From assembly GCA_017399485.1 (NCBI GenBank), contig JAFQCA010000023.1:1-64000 (forward strand): 64,000 bases of DNA, read 5' to 3'. The DNA is from Alistipes sp. Lineage in GTDB: Bacteria; Bacteroidota; Bacteroidia; Bacteroidales; Rikenellaceae. The translations under genes were made by a program, and so were the position numbers. Shown here piece after piece: positions 54,901-63,199 of this stretch (position 1 is the stretch's first letter; each line of letters opens with the position of its first letter). The notes beneath the pieces were generated by a model. It ran no database searches. It worked only from the letters and a program-made list of their open reading frames with translations, and was not told where the DNA came from.

Positions 54901-56178
54901 ATTGTACTCTATACTCACGCCTTGCCTTATGCCTCAATGTTGTATATGCAGGACGGCGCTATGGTCAAGAAGGGCGATTTGATTTGCGAGTGGGACCCCT
55001 ACAACGCAGTTATTATTGCCGAGACCGACGGTAAGGTTGCATTCGAGAATATCGTTGAGGGTGTTACATATCGTGATGAGCGTGATGAGCAGACGGGCCT
55101 TTCTGAGAAGGTGGTTATCGAGTCTAAGGACCGTACCAAGAACCCCGTTATCCGCATCGTTAATAAGGAGGGTGAGGATGTGAAGTCATATAACCTTCCC
55201 GTTACGGCTCACATCATCGTTAAGGATAATGCCAAGATTAAGGCTGGTGATATACTTATCAAGATTCCTCGTGCCGTAGGTAAGGGCGGTGGTGATATCA
55301 CGGGAGGTCTTCCCCGTGTTACCGAACTCTTCGAGGCTCGTAACCCGTCGAACCCCGCTATTGTATCGGAGATTGATGGTGAGGTAACATTCGGCAAGAT
55401 TAAGCGTGGTAACCGTGAGATTATTATCACATCAAAGCAGGGTGACGTTAAGAAGTATCTCGTTCCGTTGAGCCGCCAGATTGTTGTTCAGGAGAATGAC
55501 TATGTTAAGGCAGGTATGGCTTTGTCGGATGGTGCTATTACACCGAGCGATATCCTTCGTATCTTGGGCCCGACTAAGGTTCAGGAGTACATCGTAAACG
55601 AGGTACAGGAGGTTTACCGTATGCAGGGTGTGAAGATTAACGATAAGCACTTTGAGGTGATTGTTCGTCAGATGATGAGCAAGGTTAAGATTGAGGACCC
55701 GGGTGATTCACGTTTCTTCGAGGACCAGATTATAGATAAGTGGGAGTTTATGGATGTAAACGACGAACTCTATGATAAGGTTGTAGTTGAGGATGCAGGT
55801 GATTCACAGAATGTGCAGCCCGGCCAGATTATCTCAATGCGTAAGTTGCGCGATGAGAACTCGGCACTTAAGCGTCGTGATATGAAACTCGTGAAGGTTC
55901 GAGATATCGTTCCTGCTACCTCTAATCAGGTGCTTCAGGGTATTACTCGTGCTGCATTGCAGACTTCAAGTTTCATCTCGGCTGCATCGTTCCAGGAGAC
56001 TACTAAGGTCTTGAATGAGGCTGCTATTCAGGGTAAGATTGACCCGTTGGCAAACTTGAAGGAGAATGTCATCTGTGGTCACTTGATACCTGGTGGTACA
56101 GGTCTTCGTGAGTATGACAACTTGATTGTCGGTTTGAAGGCTGATGTTGAAGGCTTGAGCCAGAACTTAGCAGAATAA
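51916..56178 (+). CDS. rpoC: RNA polymerase beta' subunit
   Basis: A 1420-residue catalytic subunit. The N-terminal zinc site is Cys65, 67, 80 and 83 (ECHCGKY ... VCDRCG). [13 protein letters not shown] holds the Mg-binding aspartates. The bridge helix/trigger region and the second zinc site ([15 protein letters not shown]) are intact. It ends the long operon at a strong terminator. Confidence 0.98.
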   Translation: MSIKDNKQQHGYSHISIGLASPEEILAQSSGEVLKPETINYRTYKPERDGLFCERIFGPVKDYECHCGKYKRIRYKGIVCDRCGVEITEKKVRRERMGHISLVVPVVHIWYFRSLPSKIGYLLGIPTKKLESIIYYERYVVLNAGQAAEQGIERLQTLAEKEYLDVLAALPKGNQALDDNDPNKFVAKMGGEAIYELLQQVDLDSMSYALRHKASTETSQQRKSEALKQLNVIESFRASNGRNKPEWMVLNVIPVTPPELRPLVPLDGGRFATSDLNDLYRRVIIRNNRLKRLIEIKAPEVILRNEKRMLQEAVDSLFDNSRKSNAVKNESNRPLKSLSDSLKGKQGRFRQNLLGKRVDYSARSVIVVGPELKMHEMGIPKDMAAELYKPFVIRKLIERGIVKTVKSAKKIIDRKDPVIWGILENVIKGHPVLMNRAPTLHRLGIQAFQPKLIEGKAMQLHPLACTAFNADFDGDQMAVHLPLGNAAILEAQLLMLGSHNVLNPANGAPITVPSQDMVLGLYYITKPRPGVKGEGLVFYGPEEAIIAYNEKRADLHAVVKCIVRDVDENGNEFEELKETTIGRILFNQVVPSEVGYINTVLTKKSLRDIIAVVLKKAGADKVAKFLDDIKNMGYRMAFQGGLSFNLDAVVIPASKQELVQEGYDKADAIMEDYNMGLITNNERYNQIIDVWTNINNKLTKQVIDTLVKDQDGFNPVYMMLDSGARGSKEQIRQLSGMRGLMAKPQKSGVEGGQQVIENPILSNFKEGLSVLEYFISTHGARKGLADTALKTADAGYLTRRLVDVAQDVIINEEDCGTLRGLTATAIKRNDDVVQSLYDRILGRTALNDVIDPSTGNVLCKAGEEITEEIAEAIDRSPLESVEIRSVLTCEARRGVCAKCYGRNLATARMVQKGEVVGVIAAQSIGEPGTQLTLRTFHVGGVAGGTTVETNVISKYEGRLEIDELRTIKGKNANGDATDIVISRQSEFRIVDPKTEIVLYTHALPYASMLYMQDGAMVKKGDLICEWDPYNAVIIAETDGKVAFENIVEGVTYRDERDEQTGLSEKVVIESKDRTKNPVIRIVNKEGEDVKSYNLPVTAHIIVKDNAKIKAGDILIKIPRAVGKGGGDITGGLPRVTELFEARNPSNPAIVSEIDGEVTFGKIKRGNREIIITSKQGDVKKYLVPLSRQIVVQENDYVKAGMALSDGAITPSDILRILGPTKVQEYIVNEVQEVYRMQGVKINDKHFEVIVRQMMSKVKIEDPGDSRFFEDQIIDKWEFMDVNDELYDKVVVEDAGDSQNVQPGQIISMRKLRDENSALKRRDMKLVKVRDIVPATSNQVLQGITRAALQTSSFISAASFQETTKVLNEAAIQGKIDPLANLKENVICGHLIPGGTGLREYDNLIVGLKADVEGLSQNLAE

Positions 56179-56198
56179 CTCAATTAGATAGTTCTTTA

Positions 56199-56235
56199 AG
56201 CAGGTCGCTACAATTTGTGAGCGACCTGCTTTTTT
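56199..56235 (+). terminator. Intrinsic terminator of the rpo operon
   Basis: A perfect 11-bp stem AGCAGGTCGCT (56199-56209) with 56220-56230, loop of ten, and six T residues. Confidence 0.92.
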
Positions 56236-56319
56236 GTTGAGATTGATTCTCTTATATGATGTACATAAGTGGTAATATCCTTGTCTCGAAGAAATAATTT
56301 TGAATTTTGAATTATTTCG

Positions 56320-56327
56320 TATCTTTG
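56320..56327 (+). promoter_or_regulatory. -7 promoter box for tRNA-Arg
   Basis: TATCTTTG, exact, 29 bases before the tRNA. TTTG-like elements occur upstream at less than ideal spacing. Confidence 0.65.
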
Positions 56328-56356
56328 TACTTAATAGTCTGTAGGCTTTGAGACTT

Positions 56357-56428
56357 GGCTCCATAGTTCAAGGGATAGAACGAGGGTTTCCTAAACCCTA
56401 AATTCGCGTTCGAGTCGCGGTGGGGCTA
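56357..56428 (+). tRNA. tRNA-Arg (anticodon CCT)
   Basis: Acceptor GGCTCCA/TGGGGCT with two wobble pairs, D-arm GTTC/GAAC, anticodon stem AGGGT/ACCCT with loop TTCCTAA, T-loop TTCGAGT. It is 72 bases, no CCA, and reads AGG. It probably shares a transcript with the carbamoyltransferase gene. Confidence 0.92.
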
Positions 56429-56511
56429 CATTTGAGTATTAACTTTAGCGCATATCGCCTGCCCGTTTGTGTTTTGTGTGCGGCTTATGCGCTTTTTAAT
56501 AAATGAGGGTT

Positions 56512-57477
56512 ATGAGAGTATTTCGCAGTGTAAAGGATTTGGGACCGCTGGATGTGGCATTGAAGGAGGCTTTCGAGATAAAGGCCGATAGGTTTAAGTA
56601 TAACGAGTTAGGTCGCAATAAGACGGCGTTGCTCATATTCTTTAATAACAGTCTACGTACCCGTTTGAGTACGCAGAAGGCTGCGATGAACTTGGGAATG
56701 AATGTTATAGTGCTGGATATTAATCAAGGAGCGTGGAAGTTGGAGACCGAGCGCGGAGTGGTGATGGATGGCGATAAGAGCGAGCATCTGTTGGAGGCTA
56801 TTCCTGTGATGGGTAGTTATTGTGATATTATCGGAGTACGCTCGTTTGCGAATTTCCAGAGCCGCAAAGATGACTACGAGGAGAAGATATTGGAGCAGTT
56901 TATACGTTATTCGGGCCGCCCCGTATTCTTTATGGAGAGTGCAACCGTGCATCCCTTGCAGTCGTTTGCAGATTTGATTACCATCGAGGAGTACAAGGAG
57001 CGACAGCGCCCGAAGGTTGTTCTGACGTGGGCTCCACATCCTAAGGCTCTGCCACAGGCTGTGCCCAACTCGTTTGCAGAGTGGATGAATGCGGCTGATG
57101 TCGATTTTGTTGTTACCCACCCTGAGGGATATGAGTTAGACCCGCAGTTTGTAGGTGATGCAAAGGTTGAGTATGACCAGATGAAGGCGTTTGAGGGTGC
57201 TGATTTTATATATGCAAAGAATTGGAGTTGTCCGGGCGTGACGCGCCCTGAAGATTATGGTAAGGTGTTGTCACAGGATATGAGTTGGACAGTAGGGGAG
57301 CGTCAGATGGCTGTAACCAACAATGCTCATTTTATGCATTGCTTGCCCGTACGCCGCAATATGATTGTGACCGATGATGTAATTGAATCACCTCGCTCGC
57401 TGGTAATACCCGAGGCTGCAAATCGTGAAATTTCGGCTACTGTAGTGCTGAAACGTATGCTGGAGGCCTTGGAGTAG
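56512..57477 (+). CDS. argF': N-succinylornithine carbamoyltransferase
   Basis: A 321-residue transcarbamylase of the Bacteroides arginine pathway, which carbamoylates N2-succinylornithine rather than ornithine. FFNNSLRTRLSTQKA is the variant carbamoyl-phosphate motif, and ESATVHPLQSFADL and HCLPVRRNMIVTDDVIESP complete the active site. It closely matches my recollection of the Bacteroides fragilis enzyme, except that position 90 (numbered from this start) is Ser in GDKSEH where that enzyme has Pro. The ATG at 56512 aligns with the family and follows GAGG; 56503 would add three residues. Confidence 0.92.
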   Translation: MRVFRSVKDLGPLDVALKEAFEIKADRFKYNELGRNKTALLIFFNNSLRTRLSTQKAAMNLGMNVIVLDINQGAWKLETERGVVMDGDKSEHLLEAIPVMGSYCDIIGVRSFANFQSRKDDYEEKILEQFIRYSGRPVFFMESATVHPLQSFADLITIEEYKERQRPKVVLTWAPHPKALPQAVPNSFAEWMNAADVDFVVTHPEGYELDPQFVGDAKVEYDQMKAFEGADFIYAKNWSCPGVTRPEDYGKVLSQDMSWTVGERQMAVTNNAHFMHCLPVRRNMIVTDDVIESPRSLVIPEAANREISATVVLKRMLEALE

Positions 57478-57531
57478 AGGATTTGGCAACATTCCCTGTT
57501 TTTTAATAGGTCGTTGTGATTAGGTAATAAT

Positions 57532-57561
57532 AGAGCCTGTTCAATATATTGAGCAGGCTCT
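57532..57561. terminator. Bidirectional terminator
   Basis: A 15-bp near-perfect stem AGAGCCTGTTCAATA with 57547-57561 (one T-G), no separate loop. It lies between the convergent carbamoyltransferase and fimbrillin-like genes. The core resembles those at 11669 and 37995. Confidence 0.7.
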
Positions 57562-57586
57562 GTACATTAGTATGTGCTTACAGAAT

Positions 57587-58951
57587 CTATTCCGATTTGG
57601 TATATTTGAGAGATAGGCCTTCGCATTTGTAATCTAATGTCGAACTTGCTGCATATATCTTCAAATAAGTAACATCTGATGGTTCTGCGAGGCTTATTTC
57701 TGTATCCTTTGTGAGTAGTTTATTTGTTACATTATTACTTAAAGAACCTTTCAACTCTACTGTAGTACTACCATTAATTACCGAAAGTCTATGTTTTTGC
57801 TTTGCATCTCCATAAACTATTAGCGATGATAACTTATATCCTGTTATTTTAGGAATATAGATTTTTGCAGATGTTGTATCAGTTGTACCTACACTATAGA
57901 ATATAATATATTTTACATCATTCAAACCACTGCTATGTGCATATCCATTGGCATTATAAAACCCTATATTCCGTCCATTAAAAGTGTAGTACGTTGGCTC
58001 TGTTTGAGCAGTCGCACTTGTTGGGAATTCTGCAGGTACGGATGCAAAGTCTGCGGTATATGTTATCGTTTCTGCTGCTGACAGGTTGAATGAGGTAGAG
58101 AGTAAATCTCCTGCCACAATGTTGAACTCGGCGGCGAAGGTTTTGGTAAATTCGTATTGGATATTGTTCGTGTCGGTTATGACAAACTTCAAAGTAGAAT
58201 TTTCGGGTAAAGTACACGGCGCAATAGCCGCATATATCTTAAATATGCCGTCTTGTGAGATTGCATCGGAGTTCTCAACATTTACAGTAATTCTGTTGCT
58301 CGTATTTGTTGGATTTGATAACTCCCCGCTCGCTATATCAATGTCGTATGTGCTACATAATGTTATCCCATCGTCAGCAATAATATCAAGGCTCTTTATT
58401 CCGAAGGTTGTAGTAAGATTGTTTACTACATCTATAGCCATTACCGCTGCATTATGATGCATCGGGATGCTGACACTATTAGGAAGAGTGTTTTTGACAC
58501 AGCCCGTCAGCGGGTCCAATTGCGCTATGTGAGCGGGTGAGTCGCCATCCTGAGTTTGTGTCGCAGCACCGATAGTAATCTGTGCGGATAACTTGGTTGC
58601 ATCGACCTCAGCAGATGTCGGATATACAGCATAGAAATCATATTGGCTTTCGGGATTTAATTCAATCGTATTGTTGGAGAATGTTCCCGCTTGGCCATCT
58701 TGGCAAGTGAATGTGTAGGCAGAAGTTGATGAAGTATTGTTCTCGCCGACCATTATTGTCATTTCATCTCCTGTAACCCATTTTGTTACGTTGCCATCAA
58801 ATGTGGTTCTCGATGCAGATTCTGTCGAGGTCGTAGTAGAGGCTTGTATTGTTAAACCTTTTTGTAGGTTGTTATGCTCGGTAACATCCTTTTCGCACCC
58901 AATAAAACATATAATTGAGGCTATGGCTATAATAATAAGTCTTAGATTCAT
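57587..58951 (-). CDS. Fimbrillin-like (Mfa-like) lipoprotein
   Basis: A 454-residue lipoprotein with lipobox FIGC (Cys19). SRTTFDGNVTKWVTGDEMTIMV is typical of Bacteroidales fimbrillin-family proteins, followed by ESQYDFYAVYPTSAE and MHHNAAVMAIDVVNNL, the usual two-domain transthyretin-like layout. The C-terminal 150 residues differ (KIYIPKITGYKLSSLIVYG). Such proteins form or decorate surface pili; some are stand-alone lipoproteins. It is the second gene after a 39-residue peptide gene, 16 bases away. Threonine and serine are abundant. Confidence 0.8.
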   Translation of the reverse strand: MNLRLIIIAIASIICFIGCEKDVTEHNNLQKGLTIQASTTTSTESASRTTFDGNVTKWVTGDEMTIMVGENNTSSTSAYTFTCQDGQAGTFSNNTIELNPESQYDFYAVYPTSAEVDATKLSAQITIGAATQTQDGDSPAHIAQLDPLTGCVKNTLPNSVSIPMHHNAAVMAIDVVNNLTTTFGIKSLDIIADDGITLCSTYDIDIASGELSNPTNTSNRITVNVENSDAISQDGIFKIYAAIAPCTLPENSTLKFVITDTNNIQYEFTKTFAAEFNIVAGDLLSTSFNLSAAETITYTADFASVPAEFPTSATAQTEPTYYTFNGRNIGFYNANGYAHSSGLNDVKYIIFYSVGTTDTTSAKIYIPKITGYKLSSLIVYGDAKQKHRLSVINGSTTVELKGSLSNNVTNKLLTKDTEISLAEPSDVTYLKIYAASSTLDYKCEGLSLKYTKSE

Positions 58952-58967
58952 AGCATTAATGTGTTAA

Positions 58968-59087
58968 TTAAAAGTTTTTCGGATTCCAATCATCAATGGG
59001 TGTCATAGGTGTCGTTCCTGCAAATCCTTTCTCGATAACGACCTCAATCACCTCCACTTGAGGTGGGATATAACTCATTTTCTCCAT
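58968..59087 (-). CDS. Small 39-residue protein upstream of the fimbrillin-like gene
   Basis: The reading frame from the ATG at 59087 to the TAA at 58968 encodes a peptide starting MEKMSYIPPQVEVIEVVIEK and continuing GFAGTTPMTPIDDWNPKNF. It has no signal peptide or membrane helix. The PPxVEVIEVxxEKGFAGT type of N-terminus is one I recall from short proteins that precede surface lipoproteins in Bacteroidales, but I know no function. It is 16 bases ahead of the lipoprotein start, so likely cotranscribed. No -7 box was found upstream. Confidence 0.6.
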   Translation of the reverse strand: MEKMSYIPPQVEVIEVVIEKGFAGTTPMTPIDDWNPKNF

Positions 59088-59139
59088 AATTATTGAACTG
59101 TTTATGTTTTTAATATAATGAAGTGAGATAATTTAAGCA

Positions 59140-59177
59140 ATTAGGCTGTTGCAACATATATGTTACAACAGCCTAAT
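59140..59177 (-). terminator. Hairpin downstream of gcvT
   Basis: A 19-bp stem (ATTAGGCTGTTGCAACATA with 59159-59177, one C-A mismatch). It ends the gcvT transcript on the minus strand and separates it from the small peptide gene. The U-run is weak. Confidence 0.6.
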
Positions 59178-59194
59178 ATTATATGTATATAACT

Positions 59195-60289
59195 CTATAC
59201 AAACGGATACTTGACGACTTCGGCTTTGAGCAGACGGTCACGAATGACTACCGTTACTGTTGTGCCGATGGCAGCATATTCTGTCTTGACGTAACCGAGT
59301 GCTATACCGACCTTCAACATCGGTGACATTGTGCCCGATGTGACGTGGCCAATCTCCTCGCCCTCGAGGTTAGCCAATGTGTAGCCGTGACGTGGAATAC
59401 CTCTATCAATCATCTTCAGACCAACCAACTTGCGCTTTACGCCCTCTGCCTTTTGCTGTGCCAAGAAGTCGCGGTCAATGAAATCTTTGCCCTCGACAAA
59501 TTTTGTAACCCAGCCCAGACCAGCCTCCAACGGCGAGGTTGTGTCGTCAATATCGTTGCCATACAAGGCAAAGCCCTTCTCTAAGCGCAAAGTGTCGCGT
59601 GCGCCCAAACCTATGTTCTTTAGGCCGAACTCTTCGCCAGCCTTCCACATAGCCTCCCAGATGGTGTCGGCATCCTCGTTGTGCATATAAATCTCGCAAC
59701 CGCCTGAGCCTGTGTAGCCCGTAGCCGAGAGGATAACCTCGCAACCTGCAATCTTAGTAACCTTGAAGGTATAATATACCATATCCTCCACAGGCTCCTC
59801 GCACATCTTCTGCACCAACTTCATTGCCATAGGGCCTTGAATAGCCAACTGACTGATACGGTCTGAAGAGTTCTCCAACTCCTTGTCGGGCATCAAGCCC
59901 ATCTTTGCACCCTCGGCGCAGATGTGTGCCCAATCCTTGTCGGTATTGGCAGCATTAACACAGAGCATATACTTTGTGTCGCTGAATTTGTAAATCAAAA
60001 TATCATCCACGATACCGCCCTTGCCGTTAGGCATTGTAGCATACTGCACCTTGCCGTCAAATAGTTTCGATACGTCGTTTGAAGCAATGTGCTGCAAAAG
60101 GTCAAGAGCCTTCTCGCCCTTCACCCAAATCTCGCCCATATGGCTCACGTCGAATACGCCTACGCCATTGCGTACGGTGTGGTGCTCGTCATTGATACCC
60201 GTAAATTCGATGGGCATATTATAACCTGCAAACTCGGCCATTTTGGCTCCTGCTGCAATGTGGTACTTTGTAAATGCTGTAGTTTTCAT
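59195..60289 (-). CDS. gcvT: Aminomethyltransferase (glycine cleavage T protein)
   Basis: Transfers the methylene group from the aminomethyl-lipoyl H protein to tetrahydrofolate. It has 364 residues. [17 protein letters not shown] at the start, [31 protein letters not shown] and [20 protein letters not shown] are signatures; [17 protein letters not shown] is near the end. The other glycine cleavage genes are not in this window. It is 19 bases after the GNAT-like gene in the same transcript. Confidence 0.96.
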   Translation of the reverse strand: MKTTAFTKYHIAAGAKMAEFAGYNMPIEFTGINDEHHTVRNGVGVFDVSHMGEIWVKGEKALDLLQHIASNDVSKLFDGKVQYATMPNGKGGIVDDILIYKFSDTKYMLCVNAANTDKDWAHICAEGAKMGLMPDKELENSSDRISQLAIQGPMAMKLVQKMCEEPVEDMVYYTFKVTKIAGCEVILSATGYTGSGGCEIYMHNEDADTIWEAMWKAGEEFGLKNIGLGARDTLRLEKGFALYGNDIDDTTSPLEAGLGWVTKFVEGKDFIDRDFLAQQKAEGVKRKLVGLKMIDRGIPRHGYTLANLEGEEIGHVTSGTMSPMLKVGIALGYVKTEYAAIGTTVTVVIRDRLLKAEVVKYPFV

Positions 60290-60308
60290 TAGGTTATAGT
60301 TTTATTAA

Positions 60309-61520
60309 TTATTTATCGTCGCGCTTAATACCCAAGCGTGGACAACGCTTAAAGGGTTTTGTTCTATCGAACAGATAACGATATGTCGTATGCATCTTAT
60401 GGCGTGTAGCACATACATAGGTTTGTATCATACGATTCATTACGGGATTAAAGTCGCCAATCCACGCAAATTCAAACGATTTGTAGTTGTTGCGGTCTGT
60501 ACGGATATAGGTCTCATAAACATACTGAATCATTCCCGATTCTACACCCTTACCCTGGAACTCAGGCGATACGGCGAATATGATACAGAATATTCTATCA
60601 CAACTCTTCTTAACCTTCAAGTCCCACATCAGTCGCAACTTGTTTATCAAGCCAAACTTGCCATTGAACTTGCCGATAATGCGGTTAATATCGGGTACCA
60701 TAATGAAGAATCCGATAGGCTCGTTGTTAAAGTATGAGAAGAAGATGATGTTGGGGTCTATGATAGGACGAAGAGTCTTCATCAACTTCTGTGCCTCCTC
60801 TTTGGGCATTGGCTTAACACCCGTAAATAGCGACCACGCCTTGTTGTAGATTATACGGAAATCCTCAGCCACCTGCTCCAAGTTATCCATATCGATATGG
60901 GCAAAACTGTATCCGGGTGTATTGTGTAGGCGCTTCGCTCTCTCGTGGATTGACTGGTTGATGTCATCATCATCAACCTTCCATAAATAAGTGTTTTGGT
61001 TGAAATAATTTTGGAATCCGTAGTTCTCAAACAACTCCTTGTAGTAGGGCGGGTTATATGGATTTCCGTATAGAGGTTGGAATTGGTATCCTTCGACCAA
61101 CAGGCCCCACCACGAATCACGAGAGCCAAAATTAACAGGACCATCCATAGCCTCCATACCGCGGCTTACCAGCCACATACGTGCAGCGTCAAACAACATA
61201 TTGGCCAACTCTTGGTCATCTATGGCCTCGAAGAAACCACAACCTCCTGTCGGCTGTTCATAAGAGTATGCGTGTTCGTTGTCGTAGAATGCCGCTATAC
61301 GGCCAACAACTTCGCCTTCGTTGTTATATGCCACCCAACGAATAGCCTCGCCATCGGCAAAAAGTTTATTTTTCTCAGGGTCAAAAACCGCCTTGATATC
61401 ATCATCCAACGGACAAACCCAATTGCGATTACCTTTGTAAAGACGTTTGTGCAGGTCGATAAATTCCTGCTCTAAAGCCTTGCTTGTTACCTCCTTAAGG
61501 GTGTATTTTGCGTTGCTCAT
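60309..61520 (-). CDS. GNAT-fold N-acetyltransferase-like protein
   Basis: A 403-residue cytosolic protein that appears to contain two GNAT-type halves. The first has NEGEVVGRIAAFYDNEHA, WLVSRGMEAMDGPVNFGSRDSWWGLLVEG; the second EPIGFFIMVPDINRIIGKFNG and IIFAVSPEFQGKGVESGMIQYVYE with the Q-G-K-G-V-E acetyl-CoA loop. The substrate is unknown. The ATG at 61520 follows an exact -7 box by 33 bases; the frame extending to 61556 overlaps that box. Confidence 0.8.
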   Translation of the reverse strand: MSNAKYTLKEVTSKALEQEFIDLHKRLYKGNRNWVCPLDDDIKAVFDPEKNKLFADGEAIRWVAYNNEGEVVGRIAAFYDNEHAYSYEQPTGGCGFFEAIDDQELANMLFDAARMWLVSRGMEAMDGPVNFGSRDSWWGLLVEGYQFQPLYGNPYNPPYYKELFENYGFQNYFNQNTYLWKVDDDDINQSIHERAKRLHNTPGYSFAHIDMDNLEQVAEDFRIIYNKAWSLFTGVKPMPKEEAQKLMKTLRPIIDPNIIFFSYFNNEPIGFFIMVPDINRIIGKFNGKFGLINKLRLMWDLKVKKSCDRIFCIIFAVSPEFQGKGVESGMIQYVYETYIRTDRNNYKSFEFAWIGDFNPVMNRMIQTYVCATRHKMHTTYRYLFDRTKPFKRCPRLGIKRDDK

Positions 61521-61553
61521 ATCTTTGAGTTTTTTTTGCACGTTAATAATATC

Positions 61554-61561
61554 CAAAGGTA
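61554..61561 (-). promoter_or_regulatory. -7 promoter box for the GNAT-like gene and gcvT
   Basis: TACCTTTG on the minus strand, 33 bases before the ATG at 61520. Confidence 0.65.
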
Positions 61562-61643
61562 CGAAAAAAACGCGAATATTATGGTGTAGATACGATTTTT
61601 TATGTTTTTTACGCTACTATTATGAAAAGATAAATATTATTGA

Positions 61644-61651
61644 TATATTTG
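61644..61651 (+). promoter_or_regulatory. -7 promoter box for the OhrR-type regulator
   Basis: TATATTTG, 33 bases before the ATG at 61685, divergent from the GNAT-like gene promoter. Confidence 0.65.
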
Positions 61652-61684
61652 TTGTGTAAAATTAAATAGTGCAAAATCGAATTA

Positions 61685-62113
61685 ATGGACTCTCTGAAAT
61701 TAGAAAATCAGTTGTGCTTTCCACTCTATGCGTGCGCTAAGGAGGTGGTGCGTCGCTATCGTCCGTTACTTGAGCCGTTGGGGTTGACATATACGCAGTA
61801 TATTGCGATGATGGTGATGTGGGAGCATCGGACAATTACAATGTCGCAAATGGGGCAGTTGCTCTATCTGGATTCGGGGACACTCACTCCGATGCTTAAG
61901 AAGATGGAGCAGCAGGGCTGGATTCGTCGTGAGCGTAGTTGTGAGGACGAACGAAATATTATCATTCACCTCACCTCAGAAGGGGAGCGCCTACGCTCAA
62001 TGGTGAGTGATGTGCCTAAGCAGATGTCTGAATGTGTAGAGTTAGAGATAGAACAGATGCAGGAATTGTATAGGCTGCTACAAGAATTGTTGCAACGATT
62101 TTATAATAAATAA
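61685..62113 (+). CDS. MarR/OhrR-type redox regulator
   Basis: A 142-residue winged-helix regulator. LENQLCFPLYACAKEVVRRY carries Cys11 at the position of the peroxide-sensing cysteine of OhrR. YTQYIAMMVMWEH and TMSQMGQLLYLDSGTLTPMLKKMEQQGWIRRER form the DNA-binding part, DERNIIIHLTSEG the wing. It probably senses organic hydroperoxides. No ohr peroxidase gene lies next to it; two small unknown proteins follow in the same direction. Confidence 0.88.
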   Translation: MDSLKLENQLCFPLYACAKEVVRRYRPLLEPLGLTYTQYIAMMVMWEHRTITMSQMGQLLYLDSGTLTPMLKKMEQQGWIRRERSCEDERNIIIHLTSEGERLRSMVSDVPKQMSECVELEIEQMQELYRLLQELLQRFYNK

Positions 62114-62125
62114 CTTATATTGACT

Positions 62126-62317
62126 ATGGCGACTAATTACAAGTGTGAAGGTTGTGCGATGAGGGCTAAGTATGAGAATAGTCCCAAATCATTTATTGGC
62201 AAATTTTGGCGTTGGCATATTAACTTCTGTCCTGGATGGAAGGCCTATTTTATGCAGTTGCCTGACGAAGAGAAGACTGCGTTGCGAGAGAAGTATAAGT
62301 TTGTGAAGTATAAATAA
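62126..62317 (+). CDS. Small protein with CEGC motif, unknown function
   Basis: A 63-residue basic protein. KCEGCAMRAKYENSPKSF has a CxxC near the start and WRWHINFCPGWKAYFMQLP a second Cys-Pro with aromatic residues; the end is KYKFVKYK. I recall similar short proteins in other Bacteroidales but no assigned role. The CxxC plus a third Cys could bind a metal. It starts 12 bases after the OhrR-type gene and its stop overlaps the next start by one base. Confidence 0.75.
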   Translation: MATNYKCEGCAMRAKYENSPKSFIGKFWRWHINFCPGWKAYFMQLPDEEKTALREKYKFVKYK

Positions 62318-62580
62318 TGACGGAGCATCTGAAGAATATACTTCAGTCGATTAAACAGTGGCTTGCGGGGCTTTCGTTCCGCACGGGCGTTATTGTACTT
62401 TCGTCTTGCGTAATCTTTTATCTGCTTTCGTTCGTAGTGCTGGTGTTACCTATAGGTGCAGGCTTGAGGGGAGCCTTGTGGTTTGTACTATTTGGATGTG
62501 CCAAGACTACGCAATATGGCGGACTGCTTATTTTGGGTGTTGAGGGTGTACGACGGGTAAAGAAGTTTTTTGGCCGATAA
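62317..62580 (+). CDS. Small membrane protein, unknown function
   Basis: An 87-residue protein with two hydrophobic segments (GVIVLSSCVIFYLLSFVVLVLP and ALWFVLFGCAKTTQYGGLLILG) and a basic C-terminus (RRVKKFFGR). It overlaps the preceding gene by one base (TAATGA), so translation is coupled. No family is recognised. The convergent ruvC gene ends two bases later. Confidence 0.7.
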   Translation: MTEHLKNILQSIKQWLAGLSFRTGVIVLSSCVIFYLLSFVVLVLPIGAGLRGALWFVLFGCAKTTQYGGLLILGVEGVRRVKKFFGR

Positions 62581-62582
62581 CT

Positions 62583-63197
62583 CTATTTTATCTCGCGTTT
62601 GGGATTTTTCCTCAGGAATGCCTCCCACGATGAAGAGCCTTTGGCTGCTTTTTTACCTCCTCCGAGCCCCTTTACACGCTCCTCACCCATCGCCTGCGAT
62701 ATGGGTGTGCGGGCAGTGAAATAGTGGCACATAGCAACAGCCATACCATCTGTAGCATCCAATCTGCGGGGCATATATTCCAACTTCAGCAGACGTTTTA
62801 CGATGGCAGCCACCTGCTCTTTAGATGCTGCGCCAGAGCCTGTTATGGCTTGTTTGACACGTGTGGGAGCATATTCAAAGACCTGTTTGTCGTGGCTTAA
62901 TGCTGCTGCCATTGCTACACCTTGTGCACGTCCCAATTTTAGCATACTCTGAACGTTGGTGCCAAAGAATGGAGATTCCAATGCTACCTCTTGCGGGTCA
63001 TAGTCCTCGATGAGTTTGCCGACACGCTTGAATATATAGTTTAATTTACGATATGGGTCACTCATCGTATGCAGGTCGATGTCGCCCATCACAACCGAGC
63101 GCAGGGTATTGCCTTCAACCTCGACAATGCCGTAACCCATATAGTTGGTTCCGGGGTCTATGCCCATAATTCGGTATTTGCTTACGCTATTTTTCAT
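62583..63197 (-). CDS. ruvC: Holliday junction resolvase RuvC
   Basis: A 204-residue resolvase that cuts Holliday junctions with RuvAB. IMGIDPGTNYMGYGIVEV contains the first catalytic Asp; VALESPFFGTNVQSMLKLGRAQGVA carries the Glu; DATDGMAVAMCHYF holds the C-terminal Asp pair. A basic tail follows (ERVKGLGGGKKAAKG). The start at 63197 lies three bases after the upstream gene's stop. Confidence 0.96.
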   Translation of the reverse strand: MKNSVSKYRIMGIDPGTNYMGYGIVEVEGNTLRSVVMGDIDLHTMSDPYRKLNYIFKRVGKLIEDYDPQEVALESPFFGTNVQSMLKLGRAQGVAMAAALSHDKQVFEYAPTRVKQAITGSGAASKEQVAAIVKRLLKLEYMPRRLDATDGMAVAMCHYFTARTPISQAMGEERVKGLGGGKKAAKGSSSWEAFLRKNPKREIK

Positions 63198-63199
63198 CT

